From NCBI RefSeq assembly GCF_030867145.1, contig NC_134429.1, positions 15,624,677 to 15,688,676 of the forward strand: DNA of 64,000 bases, written 5' to 3'. This DNA comes from Opisthocomus hoazin. Lineage: Eukaryota; Chordata; Aves; Opisthocomiformes; Opisthocomidae. The first letter of the stretch is position 1, and every line of letters starts with the position of its first letter. The translations under genes were made by a program, and so were the position numbers. This document shows, in pieces, positions 23,750-36,503 of the stretch. The notes under the pieces are model-generated. The model had not been told where the DNA came from and made no database searches. It saw only the letters and a program-made list of their open reading frames with translations.

Positions 23750-24937
23750 TACAGCATGGCGGGGGTTGGCAGCGCCCTCTGTGGGTCACCCAGCCCAACC
23801 CCCTGCCCAAGCAGGGTCACCCAGAGCAGGCTGCACAGCACCGCGGCCAGGCGGGGCTGGAACATCTCCAGAGAAGGAGACTCCACAGCCTCCCTGGGCA
23901 GCCTGGGCCAGGGCTCCGTCACCCTCAGAGGGAAGAAGTTCTTCCTCGTGTTCAGCTGGAGCTTCCTCTGCTTCAGTTTGTGCCCCTTGCCCCTTGTCCT
24001 GTCGCTGGGCACCACTGGAAAGAGTCTGGCCCCGTCCTCCTGACCCCCACCCTGCAGATATTTAGAGGCATTTCTAAGGTCCCCTCTCAGCCTTCTCTTC
24101 TTCAGGCTGAACAAGCTCAGCTCCCTCAGCCTCTCCTCGCAGGAGAGATGCTCCAGTCCCCTCCTCATCCTCGTAGCCCTGCGCTGGACTCTCTCCAGTA
24201 GCTCCTCATCTTTCTTGAACTGGGGAGCCCAGCACTGGACACAGCACTGCAGATGGGGCCTCCCCAGGGCAGAGCAGAGGGGGAGGAGAACCTCCCTCGC
24301 CCTGCTGGCCACACTTCTCTTGATGCACCCCAGGATCCCGTTGGCCTTCTTGGCACCCAGGACACACTGCTGGCTCATGGTCACCCTGTCGTCCCCCAGC
24401 ACTCCCAGTCCCTCTCCACAGAGCTGCTCTCCAGCCCAGCCTGTACTGGTGCCTGGGGTTGCTCCTCCCCAGGTGCAGGACCCTGCACTTGCCCTTGTTG
24501 AACCTCATCAGGTTCCTCTCTGCCCAACTTTCCAGCCTGTCCAGGTCACGCTGAATGGCAGCACAGCCTGGCGGTGTATCCATCACTCCTCCCAGTTTGG
24601 TGTCATCAGCAAACTTGCTGAGGGTACACTCTAACTCTTCATCCAGGTCATTGATGAAGAAGTTAAACAAGACTGGGCCCAGTACTGACCCCTGGGGCAC
24701 ACCACTAGTGACTGACCTCCAACTAGACTCAGCACCGCTGATGACAACCCTCTGAGCTCTGCCATTCAGCCAGTTCCCAGTCCACCTCACCACTCATCCA
24801 GCCCACACTTCCTGAGCTACCCTAGGAGGATGTTACGGGAAACCGTGTCGAAAGCCTTGCTGAAGTCTAGGTAGACAACATCCACAGCTCTCCCCTCATC
24901 TATCCAGCCAGTCATGCCATCATAGAAAGCTATCAGA
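23750..24937 (-). mobile_element. CR1 LINE fragment with reverse transcriptase region
   Basis: Longest CR1 copy here. The minus-strand translation gives DVVYLDFSKAFDTVS, then [20 protein letters not shown] and [10 protein letters not shown], which includes the ADD catalytic motif of reverse transcriptase, followed by the ORF2 C-terminus. The frame is broken, so it is inactive. Its 3' end lies about 170 bases from the outer NRF1 site of the HP1BP3 CpG island. The 5' end is approximate. Confidence 0.92.
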
Positions 24938-25229
24938 AGTTCCGTCATGGAGATCTGGAATTTTTCTGTCAAAACACACTAACAAGTTCTCGCTCGAAGG
25001 ATGGATGCCTTTTCTGGTGTTCCTTTGCTCTGCTCTCTTCCAGGCAGCTTCCTTACCTGCGCCTCAGGTGAGGATTCTTGTGGCAGAGCAGAGGCGTGAC
25101 CCACGCTGGTATTTTCACCATCACGGTCATTTCAGGTCTGTGCAGAGTACGCTGAGGTAATGAACAAAAGCTCTTTCCATGTACCTCTTGCTATGCTCTT
25201 GCTCTGAATTTGTTTGGGTTTTTTTGGCT
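24938..25229. other. Unique spacer between two CR1 copies
   Basis: About 290 bases without a recognisable feature, separating oppositely oriented CR1 copies. Confidence 0.5.
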
Positions 25230-25618
25230 AGGAGCATCTCTCCTATGAGGAAAGGCTGAGGGAGCTGGGCTTGTTCAGCCTGGAGAAGAGAAGGCTGAGA
25301 GGAGACCTTAGAAATGCCTCTAAATATCTGCAGGGTGGGTGTCAGGAGGACGGGGCCAGACTCTTTCCAGTGGTGCCCAGCGACAGGACAAGGGGCAACG
25401 GGCACAGACTGAACCCGAGGAAGAACTTCTTCCCTCTGAGGGTGACAGAGCCCTGGCCCAGGCTGCCCAGGGAGGCTGTGGAGTCTCCTTCTCTGGAGAT
25501 GTTCCAGCCCCGCCTGGCCGCGGTGCTGTGCAGCCTGCTCTGGGTGACCCTGCTTGGGCAGGGGGTTGGGCTGGGGGTCCCACAGAGGGCCCTGCCAACC
25601 CCGAACATTCTGTGATTC
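25230..25618 (+). mobile_element. CR1 LINE 3' fragment, inverted relative to the copy at 23750
   Basis: The plus strand reads GAGCATCTCTCCTATGAGGA through to ACATTCTGTGATTCTG, the CR1 3' end. It is very similar to the complement of 23750-24150, giving an inverted pair with about 1.1 kb between the arms. Confidence 0.92.
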
Positions 25619-26992
25619 TGTTTCTGTTGTTTTTTTTCTCCCCCCCCCCCCCCATCCCTCTACTTTCCCTTCACATAAGGTACAACTTCTCAGTTCCCTA
25701 CCTCGCCTTACTTTCTCTTCTGCCCTAATTGTCCTTTCTACACGCTGTCTCCGGCTACACCAGAGAACATTTCATCTGTAGCCTCTTGCCCAAGCAGTTG
25801 CTCAGCTGTGTTTTCTGCACATAACCCTCCCTGGTGTGCTGCCAACCCCTTCCTGTCTGCTCCTGTTTTTGCGACTTGCAGACGGCACGGGCACTAACAC
25901 CTTTCTTTGGGCACCGTGGTACCTTCTACCCCTCATGTGGATGGGAAGCCCCTCTCTGCGCGCTTCTAAGAGCCCCTTACACTGTTCAAAGCACTGCAGA
26001 GGTGTCTTTTTTCCGCAATAGTGCCTTGACTATTTCTCCTCTAAGCTTTTTCCAGCTTTTTTCCCCCATCTTAGGTGGCTGCTGTAACAGCACACTACAC
26101 CCCAAAGCATCGCCTTCCAAAGCCAAGCTGTTGTGACCAAGGCCTGGCCCCACTCAGTGTCTTCTCCACTCCACATTATCTCAGCAACGCTTCGCTTTCC
26201 TCCAGTCCTTTGTCTCCAGCGCCAAACAGCCCTGGCAGCGCCTCAGCCAGATGGCTCCAGTTTGCTCAGCATTCCTGCCTTGCTTGTGAGTGCGAAACGA
26301 GGACCGTGCAGCTGCAGAAAAAAATGTGGGTTTTGGCCTTTCTCCCCTCGCGGTGCCTCTCTGGCAGGAGGGGAGGGATTGGAAGGTGGAGGAGAGGGGA
26401 GCCAGAGGGAATGTGCGCCTCTGCTGCTGCCTTCTGAGGCACCAAGAAGGAAAAGATGAAATCACCCCAGCTGCCCTCCCCTTGCTCACTGCAAGCCTTT
26501 GTGCAGAACCCCAGCACCTGGGTTGGCTGAGCCACAGAGCTATGCTGAGATGCAAGCAGGGGAGGAGAAAAGCTTTTGTTGTCTCTTTCCCTGTTTTTTT
26601 TCAGTCTCAAAATCCACCCCGGAGCGGAGCTGCGGGCCCTGCGCATTCCTTCACAGCCACACGTCTGCCTGACCAGGGTGGGCTCTTGCGAAAATACCAC
26701 ATCTGGGGAAGGCGGCCGCATCCCACAGCGGGGTCAAAGCCCACTGCTCCATCTCCTCGGCCCTGCTTTTTGGCCGGGCTGGTGTCATTTGTGCCCCCCT
26801 CCCTCTTCCCTCAGCGCTGCACGCTGTGCGTGACAGCGACAGGAGTGACGCTGCGGGAACCTGTGACCCGGTGCGGGAGGAAGGAACAGTGCGGGACAGG
26901 GAAAGTCAGCGCCAGGGAGTCTCGCTTCGGGGGGGGGCTGCAGTCAGAGGCAAACTGGGATTGTGTAGAGCACTATCATCTTCATAAAATAA

Positions 26993-27032
26993 TTTTAATA
27001 AGCACTAAGCACTTTTAATAAGTACTAAGCAT
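26993..27032. repeat. Two-copy 20-bp tandem duplication
   Basis: TTTTAATAAGCACTAAGCAC is followed directly by a second copy that differs at two positions. Intergenic. Confidence 0.7.
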
Positions 27033-30000
27033 TTTCAATACCTTTCCTGCCATGCAGTAGTAATATTCCAACTGATTTTTAGATCCCTCCCCCCAAAATA
27101 ATTAAATTTGATTACATCTTTCTGCAGCCCTAGAGCTTCCGCAAATTTGCCTGCATCTTTGGGTTGTGACTCTACAGGCAGCCTGCAGTTTACACCAGAC
27201 CGTTTAGACACCTTGCTGCTGTTCCCAAGGAGTAGCTGTAAAACTCGCACGTCAAGAGATCTGCTGTTTCCACCCTTGTGTCCAGAGCACTGCCACGTGT
27301 TCTTCTTCAAAACATGAAACCTGTTGTGCTTCTGTTTTAAACACATTCGGTCACAGAAACTCCGGTCCGGGGCCACTCTGTTACTTTCTGACCCTACACC
27401 AACTCATATTTTCCCCATTTTGCCATGTTTCGTACTTAAACCAAATGCTTTTTTATTTAACAAGCACTGCTCCTGTGTTGCTTAACAGCTACCTGCCGCA
27501 TATTGTACAAAACACAAGATTATTATTACCTTTTTTCTATTACTTTTGCCACACTGTGCACCTTACTTGCTGAAATCAGCGTCTGCTGATGTGTTCTCAA
27601 TCCCGCCGGCTCAGCGTGTGCCGCATCTTTGTCACCAAATTCTGTTTTAATACTGGCCTGCAGCTCCAGACCTCAGCTCTGATGATATTTAGGCCTTGCC
27701 CATGGTGTCCTCACCCCAAGTTTTTGGTGATTTTTTTTTGCTTTTCCATTTTTACCTCAGCTTTTGCCTTTGTTTTTAGAAAGCCTTTTACTCATTTTTG
27801 GCCCACATACTGCCTGGCTCAGCGAGAATTTGAGCCTTTATCCCTTTCGCCCCGTGTCTAATAGCCAGCAGGCTGGCGAGCTCCTTCCCATCCCCTCGCT
27901 CTTTCATCCCTAAAGCTTCACATTCTGCTGCTGCTTCTTCAGCTTCTCGTGCTTTGACAAACAAATCAAAGATTCCCTAAGAAGCTTCTTAGATCTGCTT
28001 ATCCCTGAAGGTGTATCCGGGCAGGCTGCTTCGGTCTGACGGGATCGCTGGAGCAGGACCCTTGCTCTTCTGCCTTGAAGTTTCTGCTCGGCCGGTGGCA
28101 TGCCCAGCTGCGAGGGGACAGCCGCTGCTGTTTGCAGCCTGACCCCGCGGGTTTCCACAGGGAGCTGTGACGAGTATAACCATCGCTGCATAACCATCAC
28201 AGAATCAATGCATTTAGTGAGCGTGGGTCTCTCACTTTCTGCTTGTAAAGCCACACGCAGACTTCCAGAGGCCTTTCGCCTGCAGCACACACGAAGTGAC
28301 GAAGGACTCGGGCAGCGGCGTCACCCTTCCCGCGGTCCCACACACGATTCTCGTCTTTACGCTTGAGCTGCTTTTTACTTCTGGATGTTTTTTCCTTTTA
28401 CATCTCCAGCAGAACTATGGACTTTTAAAAGGGTTGAGGTGATGTCCTTTAACTACAACTTTCCACTTTGTTGCCGGTTCACTTTACCAAAGACACATGT
28501 CCAACGATCACCAGAAACACCTAAAACTCTCTTCCAGTTCATACTTCCTCTTTTCAGTGGCCAAGTCCTCCTATCAGCCCTGTATTTCCTGTAATTCTGT
28601 GCAAAAATCACTCTGTTTCTGGTTTCAACTCAGAAATACACATTCCCTGCCACTTTGTGGCCTTCCAGACTCCACCTTTGATATCTGTTCTTCATCCGCT
28701 CCCTAACAGTCTGTTCTCCGCGCTCTTCCCAGGGCCGCCCTACACCACCCCCAGGCTGATCTCTGCTGCTGCCCCTCGAACAGCTACCCGGAAGGGTAAC
28801 CCCATTAGGTTTATCTTTTTGAACCGTTTCCCCTTTTGCAAGGGGTATTCTGTTCATCATTCACTCATTTTTTATCAGTTCCTAGCAAATGAATAAAAAT
28901 ATGCTTAAGTTTGCTCCGTTTTGGAGCAAATGTATGACAGAACTGCCACCGGAGCGGACAGGAACGTGGAGCAGGAAAATGCTGTGGACTAAGCAGCCTC
29001 CACAGGCCGCTGCTTTTCTAGAGACACTCTAATTTGAAGCAGATCCTTATTGCTAACGAGGCAGATGCCATCGCCATTGGGAGACCAGTGGCTGGAAGTT
29101 GTGACTTCTTTTCTGTAGCACTTTCAGCATTACAGTACTGATTTGTTTTACCCAAAGCAGGCAAACGGAACAGACAGCTCCCCCAAGCAAGGAGAAGTTG
29201 AAGTCCACCAGCTCAGTGTTTCACGCTGGGACAACACCCCTCTCCCAAAGCCACGTGTCCCCGCAGTTAGCATGTGGCAGCGGGAATTCGCTAAATTCCT
29301 TCGCTTTCCGAGCCAAACACCGTTTCAGATTAACACTGGTTAGCAGAGGGCTGCAGCACGGAGCACGCAGCGGCCGCTCCACTCACCCGGGCAGGTAAGC
29401 GCCTACTGTCAGTAACACCACGCGGCTGGGGTGATCCGCAGCCGCAAAAGCTCGTTTTTGGCTGCTGTGCACGCACTGTCCACCTCTGCCATCAGCAGCG
29501 TGCCTCCGCGCCGGTCCTGCAGCCATCAGAGCAGCGCCGTGCCGGCGAGCCGTGCGGCGAAGACAGAAGACCTTGGGGTTGGGCAGGAATTGAAAGCATT
29601 TTTGGCGATGGCTCTTGCTTGCAGCGTACAGTCAGCTTTAGTGCTGGCTTGCTCGTCTCTCCCCGGGAAATCTTGTCCACTGGTTTTTCTTCAAGATGGG
29701 TCAGCCACAGTCCAGGCTCCTGCTCCAAATATCCACCTCGTGATGCTCCAGGAGACCGGAAGAGTCCGATGCATTTCCTTGGAGGATGGGTAAGACACTC
29801 GACTCCCCTGTTTCGCGGGAAGGTGTGTGAAATCCCTCGTGTTTGATGACCACGGCGTTTGAGAACACCCAAAGCAGGGCTGTGCAGCAGGAGGACAGAG
29901 CTACACGCTGCGCCCATCACCGTAAATCCGCTCAGTGGTGGTGCCGCGGCCCTGCAGAGCACTGAGGAGGCCAAGAGCCCGCTCCCTTCTCAGCCCAGCC

Positions 30001-33000
30001 GCTTTTGGTGACGCACACGGTTCCCCAGCACGCTCACACAAACGGGAGGTGGCCAGCACTGCCAGATTATTCGCTTTAGGCCGTCTCTAATGGCACAGAG
30101 CATTTGCACCAGGCGTTATTTCAGAGCAGCTGATTCTGCAACACTGAAATGGCTGATTTTCCTTCATGGGTGAGACCCAAAGGTACCAGCTGCATCTGCT
30201 GAGATGATCTTTTCAGCTTCCTTCCAGCTGTTCTCTGCAGCGCTGTGCTGAAACACTTCTAACAGCGCTCCGCTCCACGTTCGCTAGTGCTCTGTACCCT
30301 GTGAGCTCAGTAAAACTCTGCTTCGTGACAGTATCTGCTGTTAAACCTTGCAGGGGGCTGCAACAAGACAACCAAGTGTGCAAGGGCCAGGCTTTGCCGT
30401 TCTCTCCGCTCGCTCAGCATCACAAGGATTTCGTAACTTCAAGCATCGATCACCTTCCCCAAAGCCCCCTCTCCCCTTTCCAATTTCCAACCACAGCACA
30501 ACCATCCCTGCAGCTGGGACTGCGACTGCTCCCTTGGACAAATTCCCCCTTGGAAAGCACCGAATGGAGCAGGAGCTGGTTTTATTTCTGTTGCCATTTC
30601 AGTGTAATTTAGCAGCTGGGAACGAGGAAGATAAACTGGCGCCATGTGACCAAAGCTTTCCATGCATCACCGTCGGGCATCGCTACAGCAGCATTTCAAT
30701 ACGCAGGAGTTATTCCAGGCGGCCACAGTTCCGTGACGGTTACCCGCACGTGGCAAGCGGAGCCCCTTGGAAAACACAAGGGTAGACAACTTCGAGTTAA
30801 GTTTCCTCTGAGATCGGCAGGGATTTAGTCACGCTGCTGGAAGCCAAGTGGGTTAATCAATCTCTTGCCGTGGTTGCTTGCTCATCACCGTGGTTTTCCT
30901 GCAACGGCTCCTTGCGGGTTTTCTTATCCACAGAGCTGGGCTGGGAGAGGGGCAGCCAAGCAGGGCCCTCTGGCCTGAAGCCTCTTCACCCCCAGGCTCC
31001 ATCCTATGGTTGTTGCAGCTTGCACGTGGCCCCCAGGCCACATCAAACCGTTGCTTGGGGTTTCTATCAGCACACAGCATCTTGTGCAAGCCTCCAGCTT
31101 GGCACCTTATGAAAAGAAAGCGGCATGCGAAGAGCTCACAGTCCTGCTGACGCTCCTTGGCTGGAGATGCCGCTCAGTTGGCCTAGGATCAGGTCGCAGC
31201 GGAGGACCAACATCATCCAAAGAGCAGAAAGGCCAAGCTCTCCCTGCCAGACCGACTGCGCGAAGCTGGAGCTCAGAGCGCTCACCAGCCTGAATGGCTT
31301 CATGCCCACGTAGCGCACGGCAGCCGTGACCAAACTCCTACCACGCGGCGTCTCGCCGCCATCGCGCACCGACCTGCGGCCAGCAGCCACCTCGCCTGAC
31401 GGGAGCTCAGTGCCTCCAGGCTGGGTACAGCCATTTCCCTGGCACAGTCCTTACGGAAGCCGGAGGTGCTGGATCTAAGGACATAAGAGTGTTCGGGGGG
31501 GATCCAATTTTGAGATTACTGCCCCCAAAACTAAACCCTCTTGCATCTGTGAAACAAATCAAGCGAGCAGCAGCAGGGGCATGACTCTAACAGCTTTTCT
31601 GCTCTACAGTGAATGCTTCTGACAAGGCAACCAGCTTCAGGTCCCTTCATCTGTAAAAACAACTCCTGCTGGAGCGAAACGCAGCAGGAACAATCACAGC
31701 CACCCTTTGGCAACGAGATGCCAACATCTGCAATTGGTTTTAAATGTTTTCAGGATGTTCAGCAACTTAATGGGACTTTTTGGAGGCCCTGTTTTTCCTT
31801 TATCAGAAAAAACGTCCTGTAGGGTTTGGAACCAAAAGCTCTGTGGGTCACAGGAATGCAGCAACGACCAGTGTAAGTCACTACTGGCTTAAACCCGCTT
31901 TGTGCACACTGAGAACCACCTCTGCAGAGGAATCCCTTCTCCAGAGCCTCTCCTGCCGCACGGCCTCTTTGGCTTTACCAGCTCCTGCACCAGGGAGGGC
32001 TGATCCCCAGCAAAAGATCTTTCCGCACACCAAGATCTGCCCCTGGACCTGAGGCTTCTCGAGAAAAATAAGGTTAAAACATGTTAACAAAAGCAGACAG
32101 AGTGCAACATCTGAACCTGGGGTATTCCCCGACCTCGTTCACAGAAATGCCTGATCTGTTTCTGAAAACACTTTCCTAGAAAGAAACCAGCCTTAGGCAG
32201 ACACCTGGCCTGGAAATTTTCTGTTTGACTTCTTCGGGTTTGGGGACATTTCCAGCAACAGAGCGACACAGGGATGTAAGCGATGCAGCTGCTTCTCCTT
32301 GCCCGTGCTTTTGATAGCATGCACAGCCTCAGCACCAGACGGGCTCCCAGCAGTGAAAATGGCTTCTAACACAGCTCCTTCCTGCCGAGCTGCATTAACT
32401 CCCCGCCACGCTCACGAGCCTGCCCAGAAGATGCGTTTAAATGCCTTACAGGGCCAAGACTGGAGAGGAAAAACCCCAACACACTCAAAACCTTCAGTAT
32501 TCTTAATGGAAATTTGCTGTCCTCTCTGCTGAGGCTTTGCTGTAATGTTAGGGAGGAGTAACCACAGCTCACTTCTCACGTAAAAACGAGGCTCCCACAA
32601 ATGATATTCCCACAGGAACATCTTTTAATTAATCATCTCCTTTTCTGTTTCATATATCTCTTAGTTTTTGGTATTTTAATACCCTTTAGGAGAAGATGTG
32701 TCGAAAAGGTGTTCCGGGACCCACAGGCTGCATCCTGAGGAGCCACAGCAGCCTGCAAACCTGCGCTGATCTAGGAGTTGGCTGAAAAGCAGCCACGTCT
32801 TGGTACAGGTGCAGGTACGCAAGCGACACGTGGGGAACAGCGCAAAGGGAGCCGCGAGAGCAGTCTGGGTCCAAGGCTGGTGTCAGATACGCTCCTCACA
32901 GTGACATTTGTGGGAAGCTCAACCTCGGGGTAACACCCCCGCAGCCGGAGACCTCGAGGTTTCGTGCACAAACTGCTCGCTTTTCTCCATGTAAAGCTGA

Positions 33001-33381
33001 ACTGATCTAGCTTCAGAAAACGCAAAGCCTGCCATGCTGCAAACCCACCTTTTCAGAGCCTTTGGACAACTCCAAAAAAACCCTTGATACCTCTGGAAAC
33101 TCCCTTCCTGGCATTTGCAGGACATGAACAGGGCATGTCCTCACCCCTCCTGGAACACTGAACATCAAAGGCTCAAACAAGGAGGGGAGAGACTTTCTCA
33201 TCTCTCCTCCACCCACCAGCTCGCCGTTCCCATTCCCTCCAGCCAGCGGTGTTCCAGCTCTTCCAGCCAAAAGATTCCAGCTCCCTACGAAAATCCCCTG
33301 GCCCTGGCACACTTTGATCCATGTGGCTGTTCAGAGGCTCTACAGCAAATTGTTCCTTTCCCATTCCTCTGCTCCAATTTT

Positions 33382-33583
33382 CACAGAATCCCAGCATGGT
33401 GGGGGTTGGCAGGGCCCTCTGTGGGTCACCCAGCCCAACCCCCTGCCCAAGCAGGGTCACCCAGAGCAGGCTGCACAGCACCGCGGCCAGGTGGGGCTGG
33501 AATATCTCCAGAGAAGGAGACTCCACAGCCTCCCTGGGCAGCCTGGGCCAGGGCTCCATCACCCTCAGAGGGAGGAAGTTCTT
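33382..33583 (-). mobile_element. Short CR1 3' fragment, intergenic
   Basis: About 200 bases, from TCACAGAATCCCAGCATGGT to the GGAAGTTCTT segment, where it stops. Same subfamily as the copies at 18657, 23750, 25230 and 48095. Confidence 0.9.
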
Positions 33584-34058
33584 AATCGACAAACAAATCG
33601 CAGTCCTTGCACGGCTCCCGTGTCACACACGTCCCCAGCAGGGCCTGACACTGCCTGTCACCGAGGGGAAATTCATCAGGTGTCTTGGCAAATATTTGGC
33701 CTCATTTACATACAAACTCACATCTACTTAATTCACCTACTGAACTGCTACAAACCGTCGTGTGCTCACTCACGTTCTGGTTGAAAACCGGCTTTTGGCA
33801 CCCACGGGACCTCCTGCAGAGGTGAAGCACACAGACCTTGGGACGCGCGGGGCGGGGGCTTCCGTGCGGACGAGCCTTTCGGCAATCTTGAGCGCCCGTC
33901 ACCGAACCGCCGGGCCCAGCTGCCAGGCCGGGAGGGGAACGGCTGAGGACGAGGAGTCGCTGGATCTCGTACAAGCAGATACATACATATGCATATATGA
34001 AGGGTGAGAGTATTTTTTTCTTTTTTTTTTTTTTTAACAAAACATCAGAGAAAAGTGT

Positions 34059-34064
34059 TTTATT
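34059..34064 (-). terminator. Distal poly(A) signal AATAAA, likely of EIF4G3
   Basis: The minus strand reads AATAAA. It is followed downstream by a GT-rich stretch (around 33960-33990, TATGTATGTATCTGCTTGT) that could serve as the downstream element. Inferred distal end of the EIF4G3 transcript. Confidence 0.5.
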
Positions 34065-35500
34065 GTTACTAAAAAAAACCCCAAACAATGCTCTAGTGTT
34101 TTAGGCCATGGATTCTTTAGCTCAGACTCATGGCGTGGAACACGTTACCAGGGAAAGCGTCTCGTGGACGTCTCCCCTCCAGCCACGACCAGGCACCCTC
34201 CACCCTTCTGCTCGGTGATCAAACAGCTTCCTTATGCAAGTACAGCAATTGTTTACATGTAAAAGATTAGGAAAGTATTTAATGTATTTGTAGCCTTTTT
34301 TTTTTCTTGTTTTTCCTGGGTTTTTTTTTGTAAAAAAGAAGTGATTTAGCAGCTAGAAAGGAAAAGACAGCATCATGTGAGCAGCTAGTGCTGCGCAGAC
34401 CACCAGCAAACGCTCCACAGGTTACTCGCGGTCCGCAGACCACAGTTCACCGACCCCATTTTCCGGGCTTCACCAACTTTGCAGACTGTATCAGGGTAGA
34501 TGTTTCTTCACAGTGAGAGCCAGCAGGTCATCTTTGGTTGTTGAAGAGAGACACCAAGAGACTTAACGTACTCAGCAGCAGCTCGGTTTGGAGGACCGCA
34601 CGGCGTCGGGGCGCGGCGAGGTCCCTTTGGGCACACAGAAAACGCCCGCTCCGACTGCACCGCAAAGCCACCACTGTTGATCCGTACCCGGGCTGCACCC
34701 AGACTCCAGGCACCGTCCTGGGGCGGGCAGAGCCGGGAAGAGCACCGCAGCGCTTGTCCCACCTCTCGGCTCGTGGAGGGCGCTTTCGTTTTCACCCGTA
34801 CGGGTCTTGGGGTTCCTCAGGCACAGCAAGGCAACCGGCGGATGCGAAGGGCAGCAGCGGAAGCTGAGCGGCAAAGGGCGTGCAAGCCACGGCCAAGGGC
34901 TGTCGGTTCTCCGCTCGAGCGGCTGCGACCTCCGCAGCTACCAGGCTCCCAAGTCTCCAGGACGATGCCACCACTCCAAGTCACACAAGAGAGACCGCGG
35001 CCACACGGCTGGAAAACCCGAGCTGGGATGGGGCACCGACTGCCCCGAAGCCATCTCCCAGCCCGGTGGCAAGGTGCTGGGAACCAAACGCACCGACGTG
35101 GTGCGGCAGCCCAGCCAGCTGCTCGTTGGCCATTAAGTTCTCTCTGTAGAAAAGGTCTCCCAAGCAGCAACCCCGTTTTTTCTTTTCTTCTCCCCCCCCC
35201 CCCATTTATTTTAAAACAATTGCTCTCACCCCTCTTTTTTTGGTAGACACACATACGTACGCGCACTGTACGTACACAGTTTGGAACCGAGGATCTACAC
35301 ACCGAAAAGGAAGCCAGCACCGCCCGGAGATGGTGCACACATTCAGCAGCTGTCAAAGGAGAAGTCGTTTTACTTTCTTTTAAACTTGCAATGTTTGTCT
35401 TTATTTTGTTCTTTATATTTTGAAAGTGAAAAGAAATAGTATTGAGTCAATTTTTTTTTTCTTTTCTTTTTTTTTTTTTTTTTTAAATATTTGTTCTATG

Positions 35501-35508
35501 TATTTACA
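35501..35508 (-). promoter_or_regulatory. Pumilio response element in EIF4G3 3' UTR
   Basis: The minus strand reads TGTAAATA, a match to UGUANAUA. Functional role inferred only. Confidence 0.35.
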
Positions 35509-36280
35509 AGCCTTAAAGTTGCTCTAAAGGTTCTGAAAGTATCACTAGTACTTTTTCCCCAGGGTAGCACTGTTTTGAATGAGTTATTTTCGGAGCGCTC
35601 TGGTCCGCAGCGGTTTTCTCAAAAGCATTTCCTTCCGTTCCAAGGTTATGTACGTTTGGATTACTATTTTCTTTTTTAATTTCTGAAGCAAGCTGAGAGG
35701 CAGGCAGAAAAATTCTGATGACAATTAAAAAAACAAAAATTTGATCTCTTCCTCATCTAGCTCACCCCAACCCCCTTGAAAGTTTTGTCTATTTATCATG
35801 CTTTGAAACAAAACTGAGGTGCATATGAAAGGGAGGGAAATTTATTTCTCTGCTTTTGTTCTATTATACAATTTGTTTACAGAAACTGCAAATTTAAAAA
35901 TTACACTGGCATTTGCAGTCCTTAAAATAATAAATTAAAAGTTTTCAACTTTGTTTTTTCTGCTAAACAGATTTGTTTCGCTTTGTGTTTCTGTAAGTAT
36001 GAGTCCTTGTTTAAAAAGAAAAAAAAAAAGATTAAAACAGAAAATATTTTCTATAAATAATACATGTGTTTTGGTTTAGTGCTCCCGCCCTCAGGTTTGA
36101 AGTTTACTTTTTTTGCTTTTCAAGTACCTTTTTTCCTCCATAACCACCTTTGTGTTTATCTATTTTTACCTCTCCCACTCGTGCATGTGTGGGGGAAGGG
36201 GGGGTCTGCGCAAGAATTGGCCTTGCTGCACTGTGATTGGCGAAGACGTGAAACTTTTTAAAAAAATACTTAAACTGTTT

Positions 36281-36304
36281 CTTTTTGTTTGTTTGTTTGT
36301 TTTT
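36281..36304 (+). repeat. (TTTG)n tract in EIF4G3 3' UTR
   Basis: CTTTTTGTTTGTTTGTTTGT, an A/C-rich tract on the transcript strand, just after the EIF4G3 stop codon. Confidence 0.8.
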
Positions 36305-36321
36305 CCTCTGAATTTTAAGTT

Positions 36322-36503
36322 TTAATTATCCTCCGACTCCTCTTCGGCCTCCCGTAGCCACGTGAAGAACGCTGTGACAGATTTTAGCGCTACTCCTTTC
36401 CCGTTCTGCTCCGCTGGGTCCTTGCTGCTTTCCCACTTGTAGAAGGCGTCCTCCGATATCACCTCCTCGTCGTACAGGCAATCGAAAAACATCCGCAGCA
36501 AAT
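36322..36503 (-). CDS. EIF4G3: EIF4G3 last coding exon (C-terminus of W2 domain)
   Basis: Encodes [20 protein letters not shown] through [17 protein letters not shown] to [13 protein letters not shown] and TAA (36324-36322). Acceptor ACTGCAG. Essentially the human C-terminus as I recall it. Confidence 0.97.

Larger units (their letters stand above)
25619..34039. other. Intergenic region between EIF4G3 and HP1BP3
   Basis: About 8.4 kb with a CR1 copy at 33382-33583, a 20-bp duplication at 26993-27032 and otherwise unique sequence of mixed composition. The ORFs here are short, overlap on both strands, resemble no family I recognise and lack exon-like conservation. I see no gene; an unspliced or non-coding transcript cannot be excluded. 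Confidence 0.6.
34040..36321 (-). other. EIF4G3: EIF4G3 3' untranslated region
   Basis: AT-rich sequence without ORFs of note runs from the stop codon to the AATAAA at 34059-34064. Earlier AATAAA signals on the minus strand at about 35205-35210 and 35399-35404 suggest alternative 3' ends. A Pumilio octamer lies at 35501-35508. The full length of about 2.3 kb is inferred from the signals. Confidence 0.6.

Noticed and set aside
24206-24793. Reverse transcriptase-like gene
   Set aside because: It is the ORF2 remnant of the CR1 copy at 23750-24937, with frame breaks, not a host gene.
26290-27018. 242-codon plus-strand ORF
   Set aside because: No recognisable domain, overlapped by similar-sized ORFs in other frames and strand, and no splice-site or codon pattern. 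Most likely chance.
34015-34036. Poly(T)/poly(A) tract as the tail of a processed retrocopy
   Set aside because: The sequence beside it continues as EIF4G3 3' UTR and no retrocopied coding sequence or target duplication is seen.
34677-35356. ORFs of 179-189 codons on both strands
   Set aside because: They lie inside the inferred EIF4G3 3' UTR, overlap each other and resemble no protein I know.
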